Assembly: GCF_014653945.1 (NCBI RefSeq)
Contig: NZ_BNAU01000007.1
Coordinates: 186,001-250,000 of the forward strand
DNA from: Amycolatopsis deserti
GTDB taxonomy: Bacteria > Actinomycetota > Actinomycetes > Mycobacteriales > Pseudonocardiaceae
Direction of reading: 5' to 3'
DNA length: 64,000 nt
The notes beneath the pieces are model-generated. The model made no database searches, was not told the DNA's origin, and saw nothing but the letters and a program-made list of their open reading frames with translations. Numbering within the stretch: position 1 is the first letter of the stretch; every line of letters begins with the position of its first letter. The position numbers and the translations under genes were made by a program. Below are positions 45,984 through 58,776 of the stretch, piece by piece.

Positions 45984-46144
45984 GAGCCGCTCCTTTCGCC
46001 TGAGAAATACCTCCTCGACAATCGGCAGGTCGCGGCGGGAGCCTGACCCACCCGGCCGGATGCCACCCGGACGAGTGGATCTCGATCTTGCCGGGAGTGG
46101 GGCGGCGGCCCGTTCTTGACGGTGGCCCCCGGTACCGTGTCCTG

Positions 46145-48190
46145 GTGGCCGTCCGTACTGCGTTCCCCGGTGTCAACGAGCTCCTCACGACCGCTGTCGA
46201 GGCGCTCGGCGGTGCGGAGCGCCCGGGGCAGGTCAAGATGGCCGAGGCGGTCGGCCGCGCGATCCGCACCGGGGAGCACCTGGCCGTGCAGGCGGGCACC
46301 GGCACCGGGAAGTCGCTGGCGTACCTGGTCCCGGCCATCCGGCACGCGGTCGAGAAGGACACCACGGTGGTCGTGTCGACGGCGACGATCGCGTTGCAGC
46401 GCCAGCTCGTCGACCGGGACCTCCCCCGCTTGGCGAAGGCGCTGAAGAAGCCGCTGGGCCGCATGCCGACGTTCGCGATCCTCAAGGGCCGTCGCAACTA
46501 CCTGTGCCTGCACCGGCTCGACTCGGGCGCGCCGGAGGAGCCCGAGGACCCGGCGCTGTTCGACCCGTTCGCGGTGTCGCGGCTGGGCAAGGAGGTCACG
46601 CGGCTGCGCGAGTGGGCCTCCGACACCGAGACCGGTGATCGCGACGAGCTGGTGCCGGGCGTGTCCGAGCAGGCGTGGCGCCAGGTGTCGGTCACCGCCA
46701 AGGAGTGCCTGGGCGTGGCGCGCTGCCCGATCGGCCAGGACTGCTTCGCCGAGCGGGCGCGCGGCGAAGCGGGCAAGGCGGACGTGGTGGTCACCAACCA
46801 CGCGCTGCTGGCGATCGACGCGTTGCAGGGCTACCAGGTGCTGCCGGAGCACGACCTGGTGATCATCGACGAGGCGCACGAGCTGGTCGACCGCGTGACG
46901 TCCGTCGCGACGGGTGAGCTGACGTCGTCGGCGGTCGCGGTGGCCGTGCGGCGCTGCGGGAAGCTGATCGACGCCGACACGGCCGACCGGCTGCAGGAGG
47001 CGTCCGAGGGCCTGGCGATGATCCTCGAGGACTTGCCCGCCGGGCGGATGGACACGCTGCCGAAAGCGTTGGGCGGCGCGGTCGCCGCGGTGCGGGACGG
47101 GGCGCACGCGTGCCTGACCGCGCTGGGCTCGGACCGCAAGGAGGACGTCGAGGAGGCCACCGCCCGCAAGCTCGCGCGCTCGCAGCTGGAAGAGGTGCAC
47201 GACACCGCGGTGCGGCTGCTCGACGCGTTCGCCGAAGACACCGCGCACCAGCGGGACGTGGTGTGGCTGTCCAACGACAAGTTCTCGTTCGGCAACCGCC
47301 CGCCGATGCTGCACGTGGCGCCGCTGTCGGTGGCCGGCCTGCTGCGGGAGCGGGTGTTCGCGCAGAAGACGACGGTGCTGACATCGGCGACGCTGGCACT
47401 GGGCGGCGCGTTCGACACGCTGGCGCGGCAGTGGGGGTTGCCGCCGTCGCAGGCCCGGGTGGTGAAGGCCGAGGGCACGGCGACGGACAAGGCCGCCCCG
47501 GCGGACGACGACGAGCTGAAGTGGTCCGGTCTGGACGTCGGTTCGCCGTTCGACCACCGGCGCAACGGGATCCTGTACGTGGCGAAGCACCTGCCGCCGC
47601 CGGGCCGCGACGGTCTCGGTGAGAAGACGCTGGACGAGATCGCGTCGCTGATCGAGGCCGCCGGGGGCCGCACGCTGGGCCTGTTCTCGTCGATGCGCGC
47701 GGCGAAGCAGGCGACCGAGGAGCTGCGGGACCGGATCGAGTTCCCGATCCTGTGCCAGGGTGAAGACGCGACGTCGTTGCTGGTGTCGAAGTTCGCCGAC
47801 GATGCGCGGACGTGCCTGTTCGGGACGTTGTCGCTGTGGCAGGGCGTGGACGTGCCCGGGCCGTCGCTGCAGCTGGTGATCGTCGACCGGATCCCGTTCC
47901 CGCGCCCGGACGACCCGGTGTCGTCGGCGCGCCAGCGGGCGGTGGAAGCCCGCGGCGGCAACGGTTTCCTGACGGTGGCCGCCACCCACGCGGCGCTGCT
48001 GCTGGCGCAGGGCACGGGCCGGCTGCACCGCTCGGTCGGTGACAGGGGCGTGGTGGCGGTGCTGGACTCACGCCTGGCAACGGCCCGCTACGGCGGCTTC
48101 CTGCGCTCCTCGCTCCCCCCGTTCTGGCCGACGTACGACCCCGAGGTGGCCAAGGCGGCACTCAAACGGCTGGACGCCGCCGCCGGCTGA
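46145..48190 (+). CDS. dinG: DinG-family ATP-dependent DNA helicase
   Basis: 681 aa XPD-like superfamily 2 helicase. Walker A AGTGTGKS is at residues 50-57, DEAH box in IIDEAHELVD (about 241-250), and four cysteines that would hold an Fe-S cluster occur in NYLC, KECLG, RCPIG and QDCF (about 121-202). Motif V/VI segments are GTLSLWQGVDVPG and QGTGRLHRS. DinG unwinds R-loops and forks in DNA repair. GTG 46145 follows TACCGT (46133-46138) by 6 nt. Orthologous order to Rv1329c-Rv1330c. Confidence 0.94.
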   Translation: MAVRTAFPGVNELLTTAVEALGGAERPGQVKMAEAVGRAIRTGEHLAVQAGTGTGKSLAYLVPAIRHAVEKDTTVVVSTATIALQRQLVDRDLPRLAKALKKPLGRMPTFAILKGRRNYLCLHRLDSGAPEEPEDPALFDPFAVSRLGKEVTRLREWASDTETGDRDELVPGVSEQAWRQVSVTAKECLGVARCPIGQDCFAERARGEAGKADVVVTNHALLAIDALQGYQVLPEHDLVIIDEAHELVDRVTSVATGELTSSAVAVAVRRCGKLIDADTADRLQEASEGLAMILEDLPAGRMDTLPKALGGAVAAVRDGAHACLTALGSDRKEDVEEATARKLARSQLEEVHDTAVRLLDAFAEDTAHQRDVVWLSNDKFSFGNRPPMLHVAPLSVAGLLRERVFAQKTTVLTSATLALGGAFDTLARQWGLPPSQARVVKAEGTATDKAAPADDDELKWSGLDVGSPFDHRRNGILYVAKHLPPPGRDGLGEKTLDEIASLIEAAGGRTLGLFSSMRAAKQATEELRDRIEFPILCQGEDATSLLVSKFADDARTCLFGTLSLWQGVDVPGPSLQLVIVDRIPFPRPDDPVSSARQRAVEARGGNGFLTVAATHAALLLAQGTGRLHRSVGDRGVVAVLDSRLATARYGGFLRSSLPPFWPTYDPEVAKAALKRLDAAAG

Positions 48191-48407
48191 CAGCTTGGGC
48201 CCGCACTGACGCGACCACCTCAGCGAGGCGAGCCACACCCGGCAGCGCGAGCCCCCACCGGCGCGCGTTTCACCGCCGCACCGTGAGTTCCGCGCGCGCC
48301 CGAAATCATCCCTGGGCGCGCCGAGCGCTCATGCGCGAGGGCTCGCGCCCCCAAGCCGCCAATGCGGCACCCCCAACCTGCCGAACCAGCGCGATCCGAC
48401 CTCCGGT

Positions 48408-48803
48408 CTACCCGGCGAAGTCCTCCGTCACCGGGATCCCCTTCTTCAGCGTCCGCGACACCGTGCACAGCCGCTCCACGGCACGGTCCACCGCCTCCAC
48501 CAGCTTTTCGCGCTCGCCGGCCGTCAGGGTCGACAGGTCGACATCGAAGAGCACGTGCACCGCGTCCAGTTCGGACGCGCCCTCCCGCCGATCGGCGCTC
48601 ACCGCCACGCGCAGCGGCGCGTCCGTCCGGCGCGTGATCAGCTCCTCGGCGGTCACCGCCGCGCATCCGGCCGCCGCGATCTGCAGCAACTCCGCAGGCG
48701 AGAACGACCCGGGTGCCCCCTTCCGGCCGATCCGCACCGACGCACCACGCTCGTTGCGCCCGATGAACTCGTGCTCGCCTTCGCGGCGGACGTCCAGACT
48801 CAC
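48408..48803 (-). CDS. OsmC/Ohr family peroxiredoxin-like protein
   Basis: 131 aa. The two redox cysteines of the fold are Cys47 (AAAGCAAVTAEEL) and Cys112 (VERLCTVSRTL), with GSFSPAELLQIA and the LFDVDLSTL strand as expected. It would reduce organic hydroperoxides. GTG 48803 has GAGGA six bases upstream; GTG 48809 is possible. Lies just after the PTH2-like gene in the same direction. Confidence 0.88.
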   Translation of the reverse strand: MSLDVRREGEHEFIGRNERGASVRIGRKGAPGSFSPAELLQIAAAGCAAVTAEELITRRTDAPLRVAVSADRREGASELDAVHVLFDVDLSTLTAGEREKLVEAVDRAVERLCTVSRTLKKGIPVTEDFAG

Positions 48804-48822
48804 ACGCACTCCTCGGTCGGGG

Positions 48823-52608
<3,786 letters not shown>

Positions 52609-52718
52609 TCCTGCCTCCAAGGTCCTCTTCGGTGTGTCAGCGGCCGCGGCGACGCGACCAGTCCGGATCGTATCCTTCGCCCCCGACCCCGGTGCGCACC
52701 GGCTGGGAAGATCACGCC

Positions 52719-53552
52719 ATGGGAGACCGGTACACGACCGCCGCCGTGGCGGCCGCGGTGGAGGTCGGCAAGCGGTTCCGACTGCCCACCGAGTACCCGG
52801 AAGTGCTGGCCACGCGGTCGAACGTGCTGGTGAGACTGGGTGCGATCGTGGCCAGGGTGCCCGGAACGACGCTGGTCGCGCGGCCCGGGGTGCTCCAGTC
52901 GCTGGCGCGCGAAGTGGCACTTTCGTCGTTCCTCGAGATGCGGGATTCTCCGGTCGTACCGCCGTTCGAAAGCCCCGGTCCGCACCTGGTGAACGGCCTT
53001 CCGGTGACACTGTGGCGTTTCACACGTCACGACCCCGATCACGTCTTCTCCCCCGCCGAGGTGGCCTGGTCGCTGGCCGAGTTGCACGCCGCCCTGCGGG
53101 ACTTCCCGGACGAACTGGACGCACCGGGCCCGCTGGCCGAGGCCCGGTCCTGGATCACGCGGTTCGACCTGCCCGCGGAGCTGGCGGAGGAGGTGGCGGC
53201 GCTGGAGGCCGTCCTGCCGGACGGCCCGGTGCAGGCCCTGCACGGGGACGCGCATCCGGGCAACCTGCTGGCCACGGCGAGCGGCCCACGCTGGCTCGAC
53301 TTCGAGGACACCTGGGCCGGACCGGTGCTCTGGGACCTGGCCTGCCTGGCGCTGACCTCGCGGCTGGACGGCCGCGCCGCGGTCGCGGCGTACCCGGACG
53401 GGCCGGATCCGGACGAGCTGGCGCCGTGGGTGCGGCTGCGCGATCTGTTCGGGGTCTGCTGGCGGTTCGCGGTCGCGCGCCGGTTCCCCGACCGGCTGCC
53501 GGAAGCGCAGACTGACCTGCGGCGATTCAAAACTGTCGGTGGGTCCCTCTAG
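52719..53552 (+). CDS. Aminoglycoside-phosphotransferase-fold kinase, unknown substrate
   Basis: 277 aa protein-kinase-like APH fold. The catalytic loop is [11 protein letters not shown] (about 193-203: Asp base and Asn metal ligand) and the metal Asp is in [17 protein letters not shown] (about 211-227). The N-terminal lobe is shortened but keeps the nucleotide Lys-like strand (TTLVARPGV). Such kinases phosphorylate small alcohols or antibiotics; no substrate can be read. ATG 52719. Divergent from ctaD. Confidence 0.8.
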   Translation: MGDRYTTAAVAAAVEVGKRFRLPTEYPEVLATRSNVLVRLGAIVARVPGTTLVARPGVLQSLAREVALSSFLEMRDSPVVPPFESPGPHLVNGLPVTLWRFTRHDPDHVFSPAEVAWSLAELHAALRDFPDELDAPGPLAEARSWITRFDLPAELAEEVAALEAVLPDGPVQALHGDAHPGNLLATASGPRWLDFEDTWAGPVLWDLACLALTSRLDGRAAVAAYPDGPDPDELAPWVRLRDLFGVCWRFAVARRFPDRLPEAQTDLRRFKTVGGSL

Positions 53553-53562
53553 CTTCTCCGGC

Positions 53563-53960
53563 ATGAGGGAGCCCGGGTACCCGACCGCGTTGCGCGGGGA
53601 CGGCGGCCGCTTGGCGGAAGCGGTGCGAGACCTGCGTGCACCGGTGGCGGCGTGCCCGGGCTGGGACGTGGCCGACCTGGTCTGGCACACCGGTGAGGTC
53701 CACCGGTTCTGGCGGGGGATGGCGTCCGGGACCGGACGACTACCGGGAGCCGCCGCGGCCGGCGGACGGCGAGCTGGTCGCGTGGTTCGCCGAGGGCGTC
53801 GAGGTGCTGGCGGGCACCTTGGCGGCGCTCGATCCGGCCGAGCCCAGGTGGACGTGGGCGGAGCGGAAGGACGGGGGTTCATCCACCGGCGGATGGCCCT
53901 GGAGACGGCGGTGCACTGCTGGGACGCACTGTCGGCGGCGGGGCGGGCCCGATCTGGCGG
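53563..53960 (+). pseudogene. Frameshifted mycothiol-dependent isomerase-fold (TIGR03083/DinB) gene
   Basis: The reading switches frame twice. One frame gives MREPGYPTALRGDG with PVAACPGWDVADLVWHTGEVHRFW (to about 53730). A second gives DDYREPPRPADGELVAWFAEG and AALDPAEPRWTWAERKD (about 53730-53875). The first frame then resumes with HRRMALETAVHCWDALSAAG. These pieces in order form the N-terminal half of a mycothiol-dependent maleylpyruvate isomerase-like (TIGR03083) protein. The C-terminal half is missing and the sequence runs into degenerate repeats. It starts 10 bp after the kinase gene. Sequencing error cannot be excluded. Confidence 0.75.
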
Positions 53961-54097
53961 CCTCCGGCGGGCGCCCGAGTGGGCACGGGTGCGCGATGGC
54001 ACGCTCGTTGGCCGGCATAGGCCCGGCCGTCGTGGGCGGCAGCGGGCACGGCTCGCCGGGCCAGCACTGGGTGGTCCGCCGACGGGCCGTCCACCGC

Positions 54098-54830
54098 CGC
54101 GCGCCCCACGCGAAGAGCGGTCACCGTCGCCGGCGCCTCCCGCAGCGTCGGGTGCCCGCAACCGTCACTCGGCTCCAACTCGGCGCCGGGCAGCTCCCGG
54201 CGCGACCGGGATACCGGCGCGGCGCGACCGGGCCGTCCACCACCACGCGCCCTACGCGAAGAGCCGCCCCAGGAACGCCTCGCTCACGATCGCCAGCGCC
54301 TCCCACAGCGTCGGGTGCCCGCAACCGCGGGTCGGCTGCAGTCCGGCGCCGGGCAGCTCCCGGCCCCTCCGGGATACCGGCGCGACCGGCGGAGCCCGTC
54401 CATCACCGGGCGCCCTGGGCGAAGAGCCACCCCCAGGATCGCCTCGCTCACGATCGCCGGCGCCTCCCGCAGCGTCAGCTGCCCGCAACCGTCACTCGGC
54501 TCCAACTCGGCGCCGGGCAGCTCTCCTCCCGTCCGCACGCAGGCCAGGCCAGCGGGCCCGCCACCGCCGCGCCCTACGCGAAGGGCCCCACCTCACGACT
54601 GCCTCCGTCACCAGCGCCGGCGCCTTCTGCAGCGTGAGGTGCCAACCGTGGCTCGGCTCCACCGCATCGGCCGACACGGCGCCCGCTAGTGCCGGGCACT
54701 TCTCGACGACGCATCCCCAGACCGGCGAAACCGGCGAGCCCGTCCACCACCGCGGGCCCTACGCGAAGGGCCACCACCCCAGGATCGCCTCGGTCACCAT
54801 CGCCGGCGCCTCCAGCGGCGTCAGGTGCCC
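54098..54830. repeat. Four decayed copies of the alpha/beta-hydrolase gene 3' end
   Basis: Segments starting at about 54106, 54252, 54415 and 54574 (146-185 bp apart) repeat the 3' end of the hydrolase gene, whose own stop codon is at 54759. All share the CTACGCGAAG-like stop-codon area and the CGATCGCCGGCGCCTCC-type stretch. On the minus strand they still spell pieces such as LTLREAPAIVSEAIL beside the intact LTPLEAPAMVTEAIL. They also share the words CTCGGCGCCGGGCAGCTC and GATACCGGCGCGACCGG. No intact gene is contained. Confidence 0.85.
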
Positions 54831-55511
54831 GGCCTGGGGCACGACCACCAGCTCGCCCTTGGGCAGGGACTCGGCCATCGCCTGGGCGGCGTCGGGTGGG
54901 GTGAGGCCGTCCTCCTCGCCCACGACGACCAGCGCGGGCACGTCGGCGGCGGCCAGCAGCTCGGTGGCGTCCGGGCGGTTGGCCATCGCGCGGGCCGCCC
55001 ACGCCACGCCCGCGCCCTGCTGGCTGTCGACGAGGTCGCGCAGCGTCTCCACCACGCCGGGGCGCGCCTCGCGGGTCTCGGCGCTGAGCAGGTTCGGCAG
55101 CAGCGACTCGGCGAGCCAGCCGGTGACGCCCTCGGACTCCGCGCGCTTCGCCAGGTCCCGCCTGGCCTGGGCCGCCTCGGGCGAGTCCGCGGTCGCCTTC
55201 GTGTCGATGAGGACCAGGCCGGCGACGCGCTCGGGCGCGGCGCGGAGCACGGCCATGGTCAGGTAGCCGCCCATGGAGCAGCCGCCGAGCACGACCTGCT
55301 CCAGGCCGAGCTTGTCGAGCAGGGCGATCACGTCCCGGGCCGCGTCCTCCAGGCCGGGTTCGCGGTCGGTGCCGGGCAGCGGCGTCCGCCCGAGGCCCCG
55401 CTGGTCGGGCGTGATCAGGCGGTGCCGCGCGGTGAGGCCGTCGCGCATGGGGTTCCACATGCGGGCGTCCACCGGGAACGCGTGGAGGAGAACCAGGGGA
55501 AGATCAGCCAT
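54759..55511 (-). CDS. Alpha/beta-fold hydrolase
   Basis: 250 aa. The oxyanion area is LLHAFPVDARMW (about residues 8-19), the nucleophile Ser lies in GGCSMGGYL (about 79-87), an acid candidate is in VVVGEEDGLTPP, and the catalytic His in AGHLTPLEAP near the C-terminus. This is the 3-oxoadipate enol-lactonase/haloperoxidase-like group, cytosolic esterase or lactonase. ATG 55511. Its last 25 codons are the source of the downstream repeat array. Confidence 0.9.
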   Translation of the reverse strand: MADLPLVLLHAFPVDARMWNPMRDGLTARHRLITPDQRGLGRTPLPGTDREPGLEDAARDVIALLDKLGLEQVVLGGCSMGGYLTMAVLRAAPERVAGLVLIDTKATADSPEAAQARRDLAKRAESEGVTGWLAESLLPNLLSAETREARPGVVETLRDLVDSQQGAGVAWAARAMANRPDATELLAAADVPALVVVGEEDGLTPPDAAQAMAESLPKGELVVVPQAGHLTPLEAPAMVTEAILGWWPFA

Positions 55512-55549
55512 ACCGAGATTGTGCTGGACCGGCGCGCTACCGTCGCCAC

Positions 55550-56059
55550 GTGAGCGTCGAGTGGCGGGAGATCCGCACGGACCGGCTGCTGCTGCGGCCG
55601 TTGGGCCCGGAGGACCGGGACGACGTGGTCGAGATCCAGACCGACCCGCGGACCAACCGCTACCACCCCGCACCGCCCGGCCCCGAGGAGACTGAGGTCA
55701 AGCTCACGGCCTGGCTCGAGCACTGGAAGGCCCACGGCTTCGGCTACCTCGCGGTGGTGCCGCTCGGCTCCGGGGAGGTCGCGGGCATCGGCGGGCTGCA
55801 GCACCTGGAGTTCGGCGGCGCCCGGCTGCTGAACCTCTACTACCGGTTCCGGCCCGAGGCGTGGGGTCGCGGGTACGCCACGGAGATGGCGCGGGCGGTG
55901 ATCGGCTGGGCCGAGCGGGAGCTGCCCGACCTCCCGGTGCAGATCAGCGTGAACATCGCGAACGAGCCGTCGCTGCGGGTCGCCGAACGGCTCGGGTTCA
56001 CCGCCTACACCGAGACCTTCTACGACGGCGCGGTGTCCCGCCACTTCCGGAAGCTCTAG
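55550..56059 (+). CDS. GNAT family N-acetyltransferase (RimJ/RimL-like)
   Basis: 169 aa. RTDRLLLRPLGPED (residues 9-22) is the typical start of the RimJ/RimL group; the acetyl-CoA loop is RPEAWGRGYATEMARAV (about 101-117) and NEPSLRVAERLGF (about 138-150) is the conserved helix. TACCGT (55538-55543) ends 6 nt before GTG 55550. Stop overlaps the convergent 99-aa gene in CTAG. Acceptor unknown. Confidence 0.9.
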   Translation: MSVEWREIRTDRLLLRPLGPEDRDDVVEIQTDPRTNRYHPAPPGPEETEVKLTAWLEHWKAHGFGYLAVVPLGSGEVAGIGGLQHLEFGGARLLNLYYRFRPEAWGRGYATEMARAVIGWAERELPDLPVQISVNIANEPSLRVAERLGFTAYTETFYDGAVSRHFRKL

Positions 56060-56355
56060 AACCGCTTCCGCGTCGGACCGCGGCGATCGCGGGCCTGCCA
56101 GCAGGCGCGGTGCCAGTGCCTGCGGTCGGCGACCGAGCCCAGTTCGTCGGCGGGCCAGGCCACCACGTGCGGAACGCCGGGCTGGATCTCGTGGTCGCAA
56201 CCCGGGCAGCGGTACACCTTGGTCGCCTGGCTGCCGGGCACGCTGCGCACCAGCCAGTCACCGTCCGCGCCGGACTCGGCGCGCGCCCAACCGGAAGCCG
56301 CCCCGGCGCGGTCGGCGTCGGGGCGGCCACGCTGTGGTCGGTTGCGGCGCGGCAC
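56056..56355 (-). CDS. Small zinc-binding protein of 99 aa
   Basis: 99 aa, basic. The N-terminal 35 residues are Arg-rich and probably disordered. A likely zinc site is formed by YRCPGCDHEI (Cys49, Cys52 approximately), PHVVAW and the later HWHRACW. Proteins with this pattern are frequent in actinomycetes, often labelled ATP/GTP-binding without evidence; I see no nucleotide motif. ATG 56355. Nucleic-acid binding is a guess. Confidence 0.7.
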   Translation of the reverse strand: MPRRNRPQRGRPDADRAGAASGWARAESGADGDWLVRSVPGSQATKVYRCPGCDHEIQPGVPHVVAWPADELGSVADRRHWHRACWQARDRRGPTRKRF

Positions 56356-56371
56356 CCGGCCACGGTATCGC

Positions 56372-57805
56372 CTACGCGGTCCCGTCGGCCTTGCGCCGGA
56401 AGGTGAGTGCCACCACGAACGCCAGGCACCCGATCACCACCGAGCCGGTGAAGGCGGCGGTCATCCCGGTGACCAGCACCTCGTGCGGCGAGCCGGTCGC
56501 GGTGCGCGTCGCCGCGCCGAAGATGGTGACCAGGATGGCCAGGCCGAGCGTCGAGCCGGTCTGCTGCATCGTCTGCAGCACACCGCCCGCCGCACCGGCG
56601 TCCCGCGCCGGGACGCTGCTCATGATGATCACGTTGAGCGGCGAGAACGCCAGCCCCATGCCCAGTCCCATGAGGAGCGTCGGGCCGAGCAGGCCGGTCA
56701 GGTACGTGGTGCCGGTGCCGAGCTGCGTCAGCCACGCCATGCCGGCGATCATCGACAGCGTCCCGGCGATCGCGACCGGCTTGGGCCCGAACCGGGGCAG
56801 CAGTCGTGGGATGGCCCGGCTCAGCGCGAACACCAGCAACGCCATCGGCAGGAAGGCGAATCCCGTGCCCAGCGCGTTCATGCCCAGCACGTCCTGCAGG
56901 TACTGGGTCATGAAGAAGAACATCGACATGCCGGCCATCGGCCCGAAGAAGAAGTTGGCGTAGGCGGCGGCGCGGTTGCGGTCGGCGAACAGGCGCAGCG
57001 GCAGCAACGGTTCGGCGGTGCGCGCCTCGACGGTGAGGAACACGCCGATCAGGACCACACCGGCGATCAGCGAGACCACCGTCAGCGTGTCCGTCCAACC
57101 CGACTCGGCGGCGCGGATGAACCCGTAGACCAGCGCCGCGACCCCGACCGTCCCGGTCACCGCGCCGGGCAGGTCGAGCCGCGCCCGCTGCCGGGGCGGC
57201 TCCACCACGAACCGGGCCGCCAGAGCGGCCACGACCAGCCCGAACGGCACGTTGATGAACAGCACGGCCCGCCACGACAGCCACTCGGTGAGCAGCCCGC
57301 CGAGGATGAGACCGACCGCGAACCCGGCGCTGGACATGCCGGAGAACAGGGCGAGCGCCCGCAGCCGGGCACGGGGTTCGGTGATGGTCGTGGTGAGCAG
57401 GGCCAGCGTGCTCGGCCCGGCGGCGGCGGCGCCCAGGCCCTGCGCGATCCGGGCGACGATCAGCCACTCGGCCGAGCCCGCCAGCCCGCCGGCGAACGAA
57501 GCGACGGTGAACAGCAGCACTCCGCCGACGAACATCCGTTTGCGGCCGAACAGGTCGCCGGCACGTCCGCCGAGCAGCAGCAAGCCGCCGAAGACGAGGG
57601 TGTAGCTCGACATCACCCAGCTCAGCGAGGCCGCGGTGAACCCGAGGTCGGCCTGGATGCGGGGCAGCGCGACGTTCATGACGGTGATGTCGAGGACGAT
57701 CATCAGCTGGCAGGTGAGCAGGGTTGCCAGCACCACGCCGGGGCGTGGCCGCGCCGCGGTCGCGGCGACGGCCGTGCCGGACACGGGCAGCGTTGTCTCA
57801 GGCAA
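56372..57805 (-). CDS. MFS drug exporter, DHA2 (14-helix) family
   Basis: 477 aa with fourteen predicted helices. DHA2 markers are LDITVMNVALPRIQADLGF (about residues 38-56), the loop GGRAGDLFGRKRMF (about 79-92) and the antiporter motif GPSTLALL/GLILGGLLTEWLSWRAVLFINVPFG (about 129-177). It probably expels toxic organic compounds with protons. I favour TTG 57805 because GGAG lies 5 nt upstream; GTG 57784 is an alternative. Divergent from a TetR gene over shared operators. Confidence 0.9.
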   Translation of the reverse strand: MPETTLPVSGTAVAATAARPRPGVVLATLLTCQLMIVLDITVMNVALPRIQADLGFTAASLSWVMSSYTLVFGGLLLLGGRAGDLFGRKRMFVGGVLLFTVASFAGGLAGSAEWLIVARIAQGLGAAAAGPSTLALLTTTITEPRARLRALALFSGMSSAGFAVGLILGGLLTEWLSWRAVLFINVPFGLVVAALAARFVVEPPRQRARLDLPGAVTGTVGVAALVYGFIRAAESGWTDTLTVVSLIAGVVLIGVFLTVEARTAEPLLPLRLFADRNRAAAYANFFFGPMAGMSMFFFMTQYLQDVLGMNALGTGFAFLPMALLVFALSRAIPRLLPRFGPKPVAIAGTLSMIAGMAWLTQLGTGTTYLTGLLGPTLLMGLGMGLAFSPLNVIIMSSVPARDAGAAGGVLQTMQQTGSTLGLAILVTIFGAATRTATGSPHEVLVTGMTAAFTGSVVIGCLAFVVALTFRRKADGTA

Positions 57806-57832
57806 GAAGACTCCATCAGGTTCAGGCGAAAG

Positions 57833-57912
57833 CGGACACACTCTCCGCTTCGATGGAGCTAGCATATGGAGAAAGTCTCCGGTTGCGCAAGAGTATCCGG
57901 AGAATGTGTCCG
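57833..57912. promoter_or_regulatory. Operator region of the TetR-DHA2 pair
   Basis: A long-range inverted pair CGGACACACTCTCC (57833-57846) and GGAGAATGTGTCCG (57899-57912; one mismatch in 14) frames an inner palindrome GGAGAAAGTCTCC (57868-57880, 5-bp arms). The GGAGA/TCTCC core recurs in all, suggesting several binding sites for the adjacent TetR. Confidence 0.65.
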
Positions 57913-57929
57913 GTTTTGAGGTGAGGCGC

Positions 57930-58493
57930 ATGACGGCACCGCGGCCGATGCGGGCTGACGCACGGCGCAACTACGAGCGGATCCTGAGCACCGCGCGCGA
58001 GGCGTTCCTGGAGCACGGGCCGGAAGCGCCGCTGGACGACATCGCGCGGCGGGCCGGTGTCGGCGCGGGCACCCTCTACCGGCACTTCCCGACGCGCGAG
58101 ACGCTGATCGAAGCCGTCTACCGCCACGACATCGAGGAGCTCAGCAAGGCCGCGCACCGGTTGCTGGCGGAGTACGAGCCGGTGACGGCGCTGGAGTTGT
58201 GGATCCGCGAGCACGTCGCGTTCGTGCTGCACAAACGCGGGCTGGCGGCGACGCTGAAGGCCGCGATGGACCGGGACTCCGAGACGTTCGCCCTGTGCAA
58301 GAAGCTGATGAACGACGCCGCGGCGGCGGTGCTGACGCCGGCACAGGAGGCGGGCGCGGTGCGCGAGGACGTGCGGCCGCGGGATCTGCTGCTGCTCGGG
58401 CACGGGATCTGCGTGGCGGCTGAGGGGAGCGAGGAGACGGCCGACCGCCTGCTCACGGTGATGCTCGACGGCCTCCGCCCGCCGAAGGTGTGA
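57930..58493 (+). CDS. TetR/AcrR family regulator
   Basis: 187 aa. The DNA-binding domain is RRNYERILSTAREAFLEHGPEAPLDDIARRAGVGAGTLYRHFPTRETLIEAVYRHDIEEL (about 11-70 in sections), a strong TetR pattern. The C-terminal domain is of the SbtR/TetR_C type common in antibiotic-efflux repressors. ATG 57930 with GAGG upstream. Likely represses the divergent DHA2 exporter and itself. The 283 bp after it (58494-58776) hold nothing I can assign. Confidence 0.9.
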   Translation: MTAPRPMRADARRNYERILSTAREAFLEHGPEAPLDDIARRAGVGAGTLYRHFPTRETLIEAVYRHDIEELSKAAHRLLAEYEPVTALELWIREHVAFVLHKRGLAATLKAAMDRDSETFALCKKLMNDAAAAVLTPAQEAGAVREDVRPRDLLLLGHGICVAAEGSEETADRLLTVMLDGLRPPKV

Positions 58494-58776
58494 CCCTCCG
58501 AGGACTCGCTCCAGAGGGGCGGCCTGCCAGAAGAGCGTGGTCCGGGCGAGGGCGCCGTAGTCGTGCCCGCATGGGCCAGGACCGCCGCTGAACCTCCACA
58601 CCCGGCAGGGGCAGGCCGCGGCAGTCCCCAGTTGAACGGCTGGTCCGCGGGGCAGGCACCAAACACTGCCACCAGCTCCCACCCACCCGAACCACGGATC
58701 CCCAAGACCAGCACCCAACGCCGCCGCCGGTTTCGCGCCGGAGCGGCTCGCCATCGCGGGGCCGACGGGGCGTGCC

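Noticed and set aside
45980..48028. A 682-codon minus-strand frame opposite dinG
   Set aside because: Antisense of a helicase gene with all motifs intact; frame product is Arg/His/Gln-rich.
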